Source: Lachnospiraceae bacterium AC2012
GTDB taxonomy: Bacteria > Bacillota > Clostridia > Lachnospirales > Lachnospiraceae
Assembly: GCA_000702525.1 (NCBI GenBank)
Contig: JNIN01000001.1
Location: 1,993,501-2,057,500 of the forward strand
DNA: 64,000 nt
Direction of reading: 5' to 3'
Part shown: in pieces, positions 43,176 through 50,941 of the stretch
Position numbering within the stretch: the first letter of the stretch is position 1
How the letters are laid out: every line of letters starts with the position of its first letter
Translations under genes and position numbers: made by a program
The notes under the pieces: model-generated
Databases searched by the model: none
The model's input: only the letters and a program-made list of their open reading frames with translations
Told to the model about the DNA's origin: nothing

Positions 43176-43550
43176 ATGAAGAAAGTAGTATGTACAGACA
43201 AGGCACCAGCAGCAATTGGACCATATTCCCAGGCAATCGAAGTGAATGGTATGGTATTTACATCCGGTGTGATTCCGGTGGATCCAGCTACGGGAAATAT
43301 TCCAGAGGGCTCCAGTGCGCAGGCGGATCAGGTGATGCGAAATATGCAGAATCTTCTGGAGGCTGCCGGAACATCTATGGAAAACGTGATTAAGACAACC
43401 GTTTTCATCAAGGAAATGGATGACTTCGGAGCAATCAATGAAGTGTATGCGAAATATTTCCCTGAGCCATATCCATCCAGAAGCTGCGTAGAGGTAGCGA
43501 GATTGCCTAAGGATGTTATGCTGGAGATGGAAGTTATTGCAACAAAATAG
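43176..43550 (+). CDS. ridA: RidA family enamine/imine deaminase
   Basis: A 124-residue protein of the RidA/YjgF family, which hydrolyses reactive 2-aminoacrylate and related imines. Hallmarks: APAAIGPYSQAIEVNG at the N-terminus, the Arg in PYPSRSCVEVARLPKDV, and the C-terminal ELEVIA-like MEVIATK. The catalytic-site Arg is present. An AGAGG site precedes the ATG; a terminator follows. Confidence 0.95.
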   Translation: MKKVVCTDKAPAAIGPYSQAIEVNGMVFTSGVIPVDPATGNIPEGSSAQADQVMRNMQNLLEAAGTSMENVIKTTVFIKEMDDFGAINEVYAKYFPEPYPSRSCVEVARLPKDVMLEMEVIATK

Positions 43551-43587
43551 GTTGTGATGAACGGATATTTAGGATAGAGAAACAAAA

Positions 43588-43618
43588 AGAATCCCACGGC
43601 AGATGCCGTGGGATTTTG
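43588..43618. terminator. Bidirectional rho-independent terminator
   Basis: ATCCCACGGC (43591-43600) pairs with GCCGTGGGAT (43605-43614), followed by TTTT; A-rich on the other side. It is shared by ridA and the convergent YjfB-like gene. Confidence 0.88.
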
Positions 43619-43642
43619 CTTTAAAAATTTATCAGGAATTAC

Positions 43643-43849
43643 TTAAACTAAAATATCGATATTACCACCAACTGCAGGATTCACCAGAGATTCTAAAGAT
43701 GGTGAACTTCCTGGCATTGCATTCATGGTCTGGGTCATGGCGTTACCCATATCTTCCAGAGTATCGAGATTCTTGCTAAGCATTGCTGTTCCGATATTCG
43801 TCATAAGCTGTGACTGATTCATAGCGGTAGACAATCCAGCAATATCCAT
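43643..43849 (-). CDS. YjfB-family small protein (putative motility-associated)
   Basis: A 68-residue protein starting MDIAGLSTAMNQSQLMTNIG, followed by a helix with LDTLEDMGNAM and a Pro/Ser tail. This matches the YjfB family, small proteins annotated as putative motility proteins in Firmicutes and often in sigma-D regulons. No flagellar genes are nearby. A GGGAGTG site precedes the ATG at 43849; the frame is open 14 codons further upstream without a start that fits. Confidence 0.78.
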   Translation of the reverse strand: MDIAGLSTAMNQSQLMTNIGTAMLSKNLDTLEDMGNAMTQTMNAMPGSSPSLESLVNPAVGGNIDILV

Positions 43850-44063
43850 AACTATCACTCCCTTTCCTGAGTATCGTCCCCCCAAACTCATTTCTATCTA
43901 TATTATCACATCCTGGAAATGATAACACAACTACAAGATATATTGCAAAATAAAAATACGTCCACAAAACATAGAAAAGTCATAAACATTCTATAAATAG
44001 ATTGCACACAATCTAAATACGTGATACTATGTATGAAGTAATTTAGATTAAGGAGATTTTCGT

Positions 44064-44993
44064 ATGGTATATGACGTAATTGTATTAGGAGGTGGCCCGG
44101 CAGGAATTACAGCGGCAATCTATGGTAAGCGTGCCGGCCTGAATATCCTGGTTTTAGATGAAAGCCCAAAGAGCGGCGGGCAGATACTGACAACGTATGA
44201 AGTGGATAATTATCCGGGACTTCCAAAGATTGGTGGAATGGAACTCGGCGATAAGCTCCGTGAGCATGCAGACCAGCTTGGAGCGGAATTCGCAGTGGGA
44301 CGTGTTTCTTCTATAGAGAAGCAGGACGATACATTTCTATTAAAGACACGTAAAGTCACATACGAAGCAAAGACGGTTATTATCGCAACGGGAGCCGGTC
44401 ATAGATCACTTGGCGCGCCGGGCGAGGCGGAGCATATGGGCATGGGCGTGAGCTATTGTGCGACATGCGATGGCGCTTTCTATAAGGATAAAGTAACAGC
44501 GGTTGTTGGCGGTGGAAATGTTGCGTTGGAAGATGCTTTATTCCTGGCGCGCACATCAAAGCAGGTGTATCTGATTCATCGTAGGGATGAATTCCGTGGA
44601 GACAAGGTGCTTGTGGATCAGGTCAAGGCGACAGATAATATCACTTTGGTTTTGGATTCCGTTGTGGAATCCATTGAAGGTCAGATGAAGGTTGATTCTC
44701 TTTCCATTAAGAATGTAAAAACGGAAGAAGTGAGTAAATTAGAAGTAGACGGCGTATTTATTGCAGTAGGTATTACCCCGAATACCGATAAGATGCAAGG
44801 CCTTCCAGAGATGGATGCGGCTGGCTATATCCTTGCGGGAGAGGACGCACAGACCAGTATTCCGGGCGTTTTCGCAGCAGGTGATGTACGTACAAAGCAG
44901 CTTCGTCAGGTAATTACGAGTGCATCGGATGGTGCGAATGCCATTTTCTCGGTTCAGAGATATTTGAATTCACAAAAATTACACAAAAATTGA
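44064..44993 (+). CDS. Thioredoxin reductase-like FAD/NAD(P)-disulfide oxidoreductase
   Basis: A 309-residue protein with the TrxB fold. FAD motif VIVLGGGPAGITAAIYG, redox-active CATC in SYCATCDGAFYKDK, NAD(P)-binding GGGNVALEDALFLA, and the C-terminal FAD motif GVFAAGDVRTKQLRQV. Length and motifs match thioredoxin reductase. The nucleotide-binding site HRRDEFRGD has the HRRxxFR pattern of NADPH-dependent enzymes. No thioredoxin gene is adjacent, so its partner is unknown. AAGGAG precedes the ATG. Confidence 0.92.
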   Translation: MVYDVIVLGGGPAGITAAIYGKRAGLNILVLDESPKSGGQILTTYEVDNYPGLPKIGGMELGDKLREHADQLGAEFAVGRVSSIEKQDDTFLLKTRKVTYEAKTVIIATGAGHRSLGAPGEAEHMGMGVSYCATCDGAFYKDKVTAVVGGGNVALEDALFLARTSKQVYLIHRRDEFRGDKVLVDQVKATDNITLVLDSVVESIEGQMKVDSLSIKNVKTEEVSKLEVDGVFIAVGITPNTDKMQGLPEMDAAGYILAGEDAQTSIPGVFAAGDVRTKQLRQVITSASDGANAIFSVQRYLNSQKLHKN

Positions 44994-44997
44994 GCGG

Positions 44998-45026
44998 TTG
45001 ACACATTTCTAGAGCTTTGGTATAAT
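44998..45026 (+). promoter_or_regulatory. Perfect consensus sigma-A promoter of the NlpC/P60 gene
   Basis: TTGACA (44998-45003), 17-bp spacer, TATAAT (45021-45026). It is followed by an inverted repeat TGTAACA (45041-45047) / TGTTACA (45061-45067), a possible operator or leader hairpin in the 5' untranslated region. Confidence 0.88.
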
Positions 45027-45100
45027 AACCGAGTAATAAATGTAACATTTTCGTAATAATTGTTACAGTGATTAAGAATTTATGGAGGAAGACAAGTATC

Positions 45101-46345
45101 ATGAATCGTAACCGTAAAGTGACAAAGCTCGCAGCTTGTACATTAGCAGCTGGCGTAATGATCGGCAGCAGCGCGATTACAGCGGGTGCTACACCTTTAG
45201 CGGGGGTTGTGGGTGCAACATCTACAAGCGAGACTACAGCAGAGGCTAGCTCATATTCTACACTGTCTGGTATTTCCCTTACAGTATCTGATATCTTAGC
45301 TAGTGCTCAGTCAACAGCAACGACGGAAACAACTGAAACAGATACAACAGAAACTTCAGAAGATACAGCAGTAGAAGAGGCAACAGAGGCTAATGAATAT
45401 GCAAATATCGGTATTGCTACAGTAACTGATTATGTGTATGTTCGATCTTCTGCATCTACAGATGCTGATATTGTTGGTAAGTTATATGCAAATAATGCAT
45501 GTACTGTTAACTCATCTGAGAATGGATGGTATCAGATTACATCTGGCAATATTAACGGATATGTTAGCGCAGACTATGTATCTGTTGGTGATGAAGCAAC
45601 CATTGCATCTGCATCCCGCAGAAAGGCTACTGTTAACACAACAACATTATATGTTCGTTCTGAAACAAACACAGATTCATCTATCCTTATGATGGTTCCA
45701 GATGGTGAAGATCTTACAGTAACAGATGAATCTACAGCTGATCAGGGCTGGGTTAAGGTTTCTGTAGAAAATGGTGAAGGATACGTTTCAACAGATTACG
45801 TTACTCTTTCCACAGAATATACATACGGTGAGACAACAGAAGAAGAAGCTGCAAGAGTAGCAGCAGAAGAAGCAGAACGTAAGGCAGCAGAAGAAGCTGC
45901 AGCAGCTGCAGCGGCTAGAAATTCCAGCAGCTCAAGCAGTTCTAGCAAGTCATCATCTTCTAGCTCATCATCAAGCTCAAAGAGCTATTCATCAGCATCT
46001 GGATCAGGCGGAAGTGCAGTTGTTAGCTATGCAACACAGTTCCTTGGTAATCCATATGTATATGGTGGCTCATCTCTTACAAACGGAACAGACTGTTCTG
46101 GCTTTGTAATGAGCGTATATGCAGCATTTGGTGTAAGCTTACCTCATTCTTCATCTGCTATGAGATCTTGCGGATATGAAGTATCTTACGATGAAATGCA
46201 GCCTGGTGATATCGTATGCTATAGTGGCCACGTTGGTATTTATGTAGGTGGTGGTTCTATCATCTCTGCATCAAACCCATCCGATGGTATTAAGTATAGT
46301 AATGTGAATTATAAGCAGATTCTTTCTATCAGAAGAATCTTCTAA
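45101..46345 (+). CDS. Secreted SH3-domain NlpC/P60 cell-wall hydrolase
   Basis: A 414-residue exported protein. A signal peptide (about 1-35, RNRKVTKLAACTLAAGVMIG) is followed by a Thr/Glu-rich spacer and two bacterial SH3 domains (about 105-165 and 180-245). An Ala/Glu helix and a long Ser-rich linker (about 270-305) come next. The C-terminal NlpC/P60 domain has catalytic Cys in NGTDCSGFVM and His in SGHVGIYVGGG; it should cut between D-Glu and the next residue of the stem peptide. I start it at the ATG at 45101, after AGGAGG-like TGGAGGAAG. The consensus promoter predicts strong expression. Confidence 0.93.
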   Translation: MNRNRKVTKLAACTLAAGVMIGSSAITAGATPLAGVVGATSTSETTAEASSYSTLSGISLTVSDILASAQSTATTETTETDTTETSEDTAVEEATEANEYANIGIATVTDYVYVRSSASTDADIVGKLYANNACTVNSSENGWYQITSGNINGYVSADYVSVGDEATIASASRRKATVNTTTLYVRSETNTDSSILMMVPDGEDLTVTDESTADQGWVKVSVENGEGYVSTDYVTLSTEYTYGETTEEEAARVAAEEAERKAAEEAAAAAAARNSSSSSSSSKSSSSSSSSSSKSYSSASGSGGSAVVSYATQFLGNPYVYGGSSLTNGTDCSGFVMSVYAAFGVSLPHSSSAMRSCGYEVSYDEMQPGDIVCYSGHVGIYVGGGSIISASNPSDGIKYSNVNYKQILSIRRIF

Positions 46346-46362
46346 TATCATAAGAATAATGG

Positions 46363-46396
46363 GAGGTCGTAGGCAGTGCCTGCGACCTCTTTTTTG
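46363..46396 (+). terminator. Rho-independent terminator of the NlpC/P60 gene
   Basis: GAGGTCGTAGGCA and TGCCTGCGACCTC pair perfectly except for a central G loop base, followed by TTTTTT. Confidence 0.92.
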
Positions 46397-46453
46397 TGTC
46401 AAATATAGATTTTCAGATAATTGTTTTTGCATAGAAATGGTCCTGTTGGTAAA

Positions 46454-46597
46454 AGTGCATAAAAACTAATAAATGGATTCGAAACTAACTCTAAACAGAT
46501 TATAAAGTTGATAGTTATCAACATTGTGAGAAGTGGAAAAAGTATTGAAAAACAGACTTATGCACGAAGTTATCAACGTTATCCACAAAAATCCACA
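46454..46597. promoter_or_regulatory. Cluster of DnaA boxes
   Basis: A perfect TTATCCACA is at 46579-46587. Close variants are TTATCAACA (46515-46523), TTATGCACG (46558-46566), TTATCAACG (46570-46578) and AAATCCACA (46589-46597); an opposite-strand AGTGCATAA lies at 46454-46462. Four lie in the same orientation within 40 bp, spaced 9-12 bp. The surrounding 46400-46940 stretch is A/T-rich and has no long reading frame. Confidence 0.7.
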
Positions 46598-46788
46598 AAA
46601 ATTGTGTGAAATATAGTCGAAAAAACAGAACAGCTGTTTTGTGCATGCTACATAAAATATAGCCATTTTTTATACGGATGTTGACAGATGAACTGTGTAT
46701 ATAATGATGGAAACTTTCACTCAATTTTAAGTACCCGTAACATATTTTCAGATAAATATTACAGAGATATTACATAGGGGGGATGATA

Positions 46789-46872
46789 TTGGATATTTAT
46801 ATGGGAATATGCCTAAAAACCAAGAGAAAGTGCTTTCCTTTTTTGGTATTTTATATTAAACTGATAACGTAA
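46789..46872 (+). CDS. Possible 27-residue leader peptide
   Basis: A short frame starting at TTG 46789, preceded by AGGGGGG with 6-nt spacing, encodes MDIYMGICLKTKRKCFPFLV followed by seven more residues. The peptide is basic then hydrophobic. A hairpin with T-run-like sequence (46819-46848, ACCAA...TTGGT with GAAAG-TG-CTTTC inside) lies within its 3' half. Together these look like a leader peptide and attenuator in front of the regulator gene at 46947, but both could be chance. Confidence 0.3.
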   Translation: MDIYMGICLKTKRKCFPFLVFYIKLIT

Positions 46873-46946
46873 TATGTGTAAATTAGAGTAAAACTGAAAT
46901 CGTAAATTGTATAAAATGCCTAGGACTGAAAGAGGGGACGTGGAAG

Positions 46947-48038
46947 ATGATTTCAAATCAGATTTTACAAAAAACTATAGATGGATTGAATCAAATCACT
47001 AAGACGGGGTTTGCAGTACTGGATGCAGAAGGTGGTATCCTGGCATCAACGATGGAAGATGCAAAGGAGTATGTGGAACCTGCGATGAATTTTGCATCAT
47101 CACCAGCAGATAGCCAGGTTGTGCATGAGTGTCATTTCTTCAAAGTGTTTGATGAACAGCATCTGGAGTTTATTGTGATTGCAAATGGGGACTCCGAAGA
47201 GACATTTACTGTGGGTAGAGTGGCAGCTTTCCAGATTGAACAGTTGCTGATTGCCTACAAGGAACGTTTCGATAAGGATAACTTCATTAAGAACCTGTTA
47301 TTAGATAACCTGTTATTGGTTGATATCTATAATCGTGCGAAGAAGCTTCATGTGGATATTGAAGCAAAGCGTGTCGTTATGATTGTAGAGACAGGCGTGG
47401 ACAAGGATGGGGATGAGATCGATCGCGTCCGCAATGTATTTGGTGGAAAGCGCAAGGATTTTGTCACAGCAGTGGATGAGAGAAATATCATCGTTGTTAA
47501 GGAACTTGGTTCCAGTGAGACATACGAGGATATTGAAAGAACCGCTGCCGTTATCGTAGATGCATTCAAGGATCGTACAGGAGATCAGAGAATTCGCGTT
47601 TCCTATGGTACGATTGTGGATGAACTTAGAGAGGTTTCAAGATCTTACAAGGAAGCGATGATGGCGCTTGATGTTGGCAAGATTTTCTTTAAGGAAAGAG
47701 ATGTCATTGCCTATTCCGTATTAGGAATTGGACGTTTGATCTATCAGTTACCGATTCCTCTTTGCAAGATGTTCATCGATGAAATCTTTGATGGCAAGAA
47801 TCCAAATGAATTTGATGAGGAAACTATTACAACGATTAACAAATTCTTCGAGAATAGTTTGAACGTATCCGAGACATCAAGACAGTTATATATTCATAGA
47901 AATACTCTTGTTTATCGATTAGACAAGTTGCAGAAGAGCACGGGTCTGGATCTTAGAGTGTTTGAGGATGCCATCACATTTAAGATTGCAATGATGGTAG
48001 TGGAATATATGAACTATATGGATGACCAGAATTTCTAG
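46947..48038 (+). CDS. PucR/CdaR-type transcriptional regulator
   Basis: A 363-residue protein with an N-terminal sensor region (about 10-110, GAF/PAS-like), a middle GGDEF-related domain found in CdaR regulators (about 125-260) and a C-terminal helix-turn-helix of the HTH_30 type (NVSETSRQLYIHRNTLVYRLDKLQKSTG). Relatives respond to sugars or purines; the ligand here is unknown. GAGGGG precedes the ATG. ftsE begins 49 nt after its stop, so it may share a transcript with ftsEX, an arrangement I would not expect from function alone. Confidence 0.85.
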   Translation: MISNQILQKTIDGLNQITKTGFAVLDAEGGILASTMEDAKEYVEPAMNFASSPADSQVVHECHFFKVFDEQHLEFIVIANGDSEETFTVGRVAAFQIEQLLIAYKERFDKDNFIKNLLLDNLLLVDIYNRAKKLHVDIEAKRVVMIVETGVDKDGDEIDRVRNVFGGKRKDFVTAVDERNIIVVKELGSSETYEDIERTAAVIVDAFKDRTGDQRIRVSYGTIVDELREVSRSYKEAMMALDVGKIFFKERDVIAYSVLGIGRLIYQLPIPLCKMFIDEIFDGKNPNEFDEETITTINKFFENSLNVSETSRQLYIHRNTLVYRLDKLQKSTGLDLRVFEDAITFKIAMMVVEYMNYMDDQNF

Positions 48039-48087
48039 AAAGTTTGTTCATCCCATCAGGAAATAAGCAGTTAGAAAGTGGGATTAT

Positions 48088-48762
48088 ATGATACGACTAG
48101 AAAATGTCAGTAAATCATATCAGGCTGGTGTACCGGCTCTAAACGATGTGAATTTAGAGATTGCACCGGGTGAGTTTGTGTTTATCGTAGGTGCCAGTGG
48201 ATCTGGTAAATCTACGTTAATTAAGCTTTTGTTGGCGGAACTTCGTCCGACAAAGGGTAAAATTATTATCAATGGAAAAGATCTTAAGACAGTAAAGCAT
48301 AAGATGATTCCAAAATTCCGTCGTAATATCGGCGTTGTCTTCCAGGACTTCCGACTTCTGGCGGATCGTAATGTTTATGAAAATGTTGCGTTTGCTATGA
48401 AAGTAGTAGAGGCATCAAATAAAGAAATAAAGAGAAAGGTACCGATGATGCTTTCCATGGTTGGACTTGCAGCGAAGTATCGTTCTCTTCCAAAACAGTT
48501 GTCCGGTGGTGAGCAGCAGCGAGTTGCTATCGCCAGAGCGCTTGTCAATGAGCCAAAGATTCTTTTGGCGGATGAGCCAACGGGTAATTTGGATAATAAA
48601 AATGCCTGGGAGATTATGCGACTCCTGGATGAAATTAATCAGCGCGGCACAACAGTAGTTGTTGTTACTCATAATATGGAGATTGTAAAAGCTATGAATA
48701 AGCGAGTTATCACCATTAAGAAGGGCGTTGTGATCAGCGATGAGGAAGGAGAAGAAGCATGA
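48088..48762 (+). CDS. ftsE: Cell division ATP-binding protein FtsE
   Basis: A 224-residue ABC ATPase that, with FtsX, controls peptidoglycan hydrolases at the septum or side wall. Walker A GASGSGKST, Q-loop GVVFQDFRLL, signature LSGGEQQRVAIARAL, Walker B ILLADEPTGNLD. It overlaps ftsX by 4 nt (ATGA). The Bacillus FtsEX activates the NlpC/P60 hydrolase CwlO; an NlpC/P60 protein is encoded just upstream here, a suggestive neighbour. Confidence 0.95.
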   Translation: MIRLENVSKSYQAGVPALNDVNLEIAPGEFVFIVGASGSGKSTLIKLLLAELRPTKGKIIINGKDLKTVKHKMIPKFRRNIGVVFQDFRLLADRNVYENVAFAMKVVEASNKEIKRKVPMMLSMVGLAAKYRSLPKQLSGGEQQRVAIARALVNEPKILLADEPTGNLDNKNAWEIMRLLDEINQRGTTVVVVTHNMEIVKAMNKRVITIKKGVVISDEEGEEA

Positions 48763-49667
48763 AGATAAGTACTCTCCTTTATAATTTCAAACAGGGTCTG
48801 AAGAATATCTGGAGAAATAAGATGTTCTCCCTTGCATCCATGGCGACAATGGCCGCTTGTATCTTCCTCTTTGGAATTTTCTATTCCATTGGTGTGAATT
48901 TCGAGGGCATGGTAAAAGAGGCTGAGGAAGGCGTCGCTGTTACGGTGTTCTTCAACGAAGGCATCACAGAGGACCAGATTACAGCGATTGGCGATCAGAT
49001 TGCATCCAGACCGGAAGTGGCAAGCTATAACTATGTTTCTGCAGATGAAGCATGGGAAGAATATAAGGATGTTTATTTCCAGGGAAATGAAGACGCTGCT
49101 TCTAGCTTCGTGGGTGATAACCCATTGGCAGGTCATGAAAACTATGAAATCTATCTTTCCGATGTATCCCAGCAGGATGAATTAGTAACATTCTTAGAGG
49201 GACTGGATGGGGTACGTGAGGTAAAGCATTCCGAAGTTACGGCGAATACTTTATCTGATTTCAATAAATTATTAACCCTGATTTCTGGATTTGTTGTAGC
49301 AATCCTGATTGCAGTTGCCGTATTCCTTATTAGCAATACGGTTACGGTTGGTATTTCTATTCGTAAAGAAGAGATCGCTATTATGAAATTGATTGGTGCG
49401 AAGGACAGTTTCGTGCGAGCACCGTTCGTTGTGGAAGGTGTGATTATCGGACTTGTAGGTTCTGCTATTCCACTGATTGCACTTTGGTTCCTTTATGGAG
49501 GAATCGTCAGATATGTTGCAGATAAATTCCAGTTTTTGAGTGATATGGTTTCCTTTGTATCTGTGGGCAAGGTGTTCCACGTACTGATTCCTATTTCATT
49601 AGCACTGGGTGTAGGAATTGGATATTTAGGTTCGAGATTTACGCTTAGAAAACATTTGAAAGTTTAA
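48759..49667 (+). CDS. ftsX: Cell division protein FtsX
   Basis: A 302-residue membrane partner of FtsE with four membrane helices: one near 25-45, then three after residue 170. A large extracytoplasmic loop (about 48-165) between the first two would contact a hydrolase or coupling protein. The family segment KLIGAKDSFVRAPFVVEG is present. Translationally coupled to ftsE. Confidence 0.94.
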   Translation: MKISTLLYNFKQGLKNIWRNKMFSLASMATMAACIFLFGIFYSIGVNFEGMVKEAEEGVAVTVFFNEGITEDQITAIGDQIASRPEVASYNYVSADEAWEEYKDVYFQGNEDAASSFVGDNPLAGHENYEIYLSDVSQQDELVTFLEGLDGVREVKHSEVTANTLSDFNKLLTLISGFVVAILIAVAVFLISNTVTVGISIRKEEIAIMKLIGAKDSFVRAPFVVEGVIIGLVGSAIPLIALWFLYGGIVRYVADKFQFLSDMVSFVSVGKVFHVLIPISLALGVGIGYLGSRFTLRKHLKV

Positions 49668-49680
49668 TAGAAATGATAGG

Positions 49681-49716
49681 GAGCGGATAGGGAGAATATG
49701 CCTATTCGCTTCTTTA
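49681..49716 (+). terminator. Possible terminator between ftsX and the S41 protease
   Basis: GAGCGGATAGG and CCTATTCGCTTC pair over 10-11 bp, including one G-T pair, followed by TTTAT. The T-run is short, so partial readthrough is likely. Confidence 0.5.
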
Positions 49717-49749
49717 TGATTAGAGAAAAAAGAAAGAAGGAAGATTGTT

Positions 49750-50940
49750 TTGAAAAAAGGTTCATTTAAAAAAGGTCTGTTTACGGGAATGGCGATATCA
49801 ACAAGTGTCTTTGTTGTGCTCCTTTTGATTCTCGGGGTTTATTTAAAAACGACGTTTGGTTTTTTAGATGGTTCTGTACTTAGTAAGTTGGCGGTTATTA
49901 ATACTGTTTTAGATCAGTATTATTATCAGGATATTGATGATGAGACCAAGATCAATAGTTTATATAAGGGCCTGGTAGAGAGCGCGGGTGACGATTATAC
50001 CGTCTATTATACGCCGGAAGAATATCAGGAATTCTTGATTAGTACGACCGGAACCTATGCCGGAATTGGTGCTGTTCTCAGCCAGGATAAAAGCACGAAG
50101 GAAGTCACGATTAAACAGGTGTATGAGGGCTCTCCAGCAGAAGAGGCCGGACTGCAGATGGGAGATGTGATTGTAAGCGTTGATGATTATACGGCGACGG
50201 ATTATGAATTAGATGAGTTTGTTAGTTATATTCGTGGTGACGAAGGCACAACTTTGGAAATGACCTATACAAGAGACGGGGAAGAAAAGACCGTAACGGT
50301 AACCCGTGGAAATATTACGGTTCCATCGGTTTCCTATCAGATGCTCGATGGCGGGATCGGATATGTGCAGATTAATTCCTTCTCCAATGATACGTTGGAA
50401 GAATATGAAGCGGCGATGAGTGACCTTACGAATCAGGGAATGAAAGCGGTGATTTATGACCTCCGTTCGAATGGCGGTGGACTCGTGGACTCCGTTACTG
50501 CGATACTGGATGAGATTTTACCAGGTGGTACAACCGTTTATATGCTGGACAAAGATGGCAATCGAACCGATTATACTTCTGATGAAGAGACGAAAATCGA
50601 CATTCCAATTGCGGTATTAACATCAGAATATACCGCAAGTTCTGCGGAGATTTTTACGGGTGCCATCCAGGACTTCGATTATGGTACAATCATAGGTACG
50701 CAGACCTTTGGTAAGGGAATCGTGCAGACGACGATTCCATTTACAGATGGAAGCGCGTTAAAGGTGACGACATCGCGCTATTATACACCGAGTGGAACTT
50801 GCATCCATGGAGTTGGAATCACTCCGGATATCGAACTTCCTTTTGAGTTTATGGGAAGTAGTGAAGATGAATATAGTATCGATTTAGATAATCAGATTCA
50901 GAAAGCGATAGAAGTATTACAGGGAGAATTAGGAGAGTAA
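49750..50940 (+). CDS. C-terminal processing protease (S41, CtpA-like)
   Basis: A 396-residue exported serine protease. One N-terminal membrane helix (about 12-33), a PDZ domain (about 95-175, VYEGSPAEEAGLQMGDVIVSV) and the S41 core with catalytic Ser in TASSAEIFTGAI and Lys in GTQTFGKGIVQT. CtpA-type proteases trim exported proteins and cell-wall factors. The start is TTG at 49750 with AAGGAAG upstream. It follows ftsX, a common clostridial arrangement, and abuts prfB. Confidence 0.93.
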   Translation: MKKGSFKKGLFTGMAISTSVFVVLLLILGVYLKTTFGFLDGSVLSKLAVINTVLDQYYYQDIDDETKINSLYKGLVESAGDDYTVYYTPEEYQEFLISTTGTYAGIGAVLSQDKSTKEVTIKQVYEGSPAEEAGLQMGDVIVSVDDYTATDYELDEFVSYIRGDEGTTLEMTYTRDGEEKTVTVTRGNITVPSVSYQMLDGGIGYVQINSFSNDTLEEYEAAMSDLTNQGMKAVIYDLRSNGGGLVDSVTAILDEILPGGTTVYMLDKDGNRTDYTSDEETKIDIPIAVLTSEYTASSAEIFTGAIQDFDYGTIIGTQTFGKGIVQTTIPFTDGSALKVTTSRYYTPSGTCIHGVGITPDIELPFEFMGSSEDEYSIDLDNQIQKAIEVLQGELGE

Positions 50941-50941
50941 T

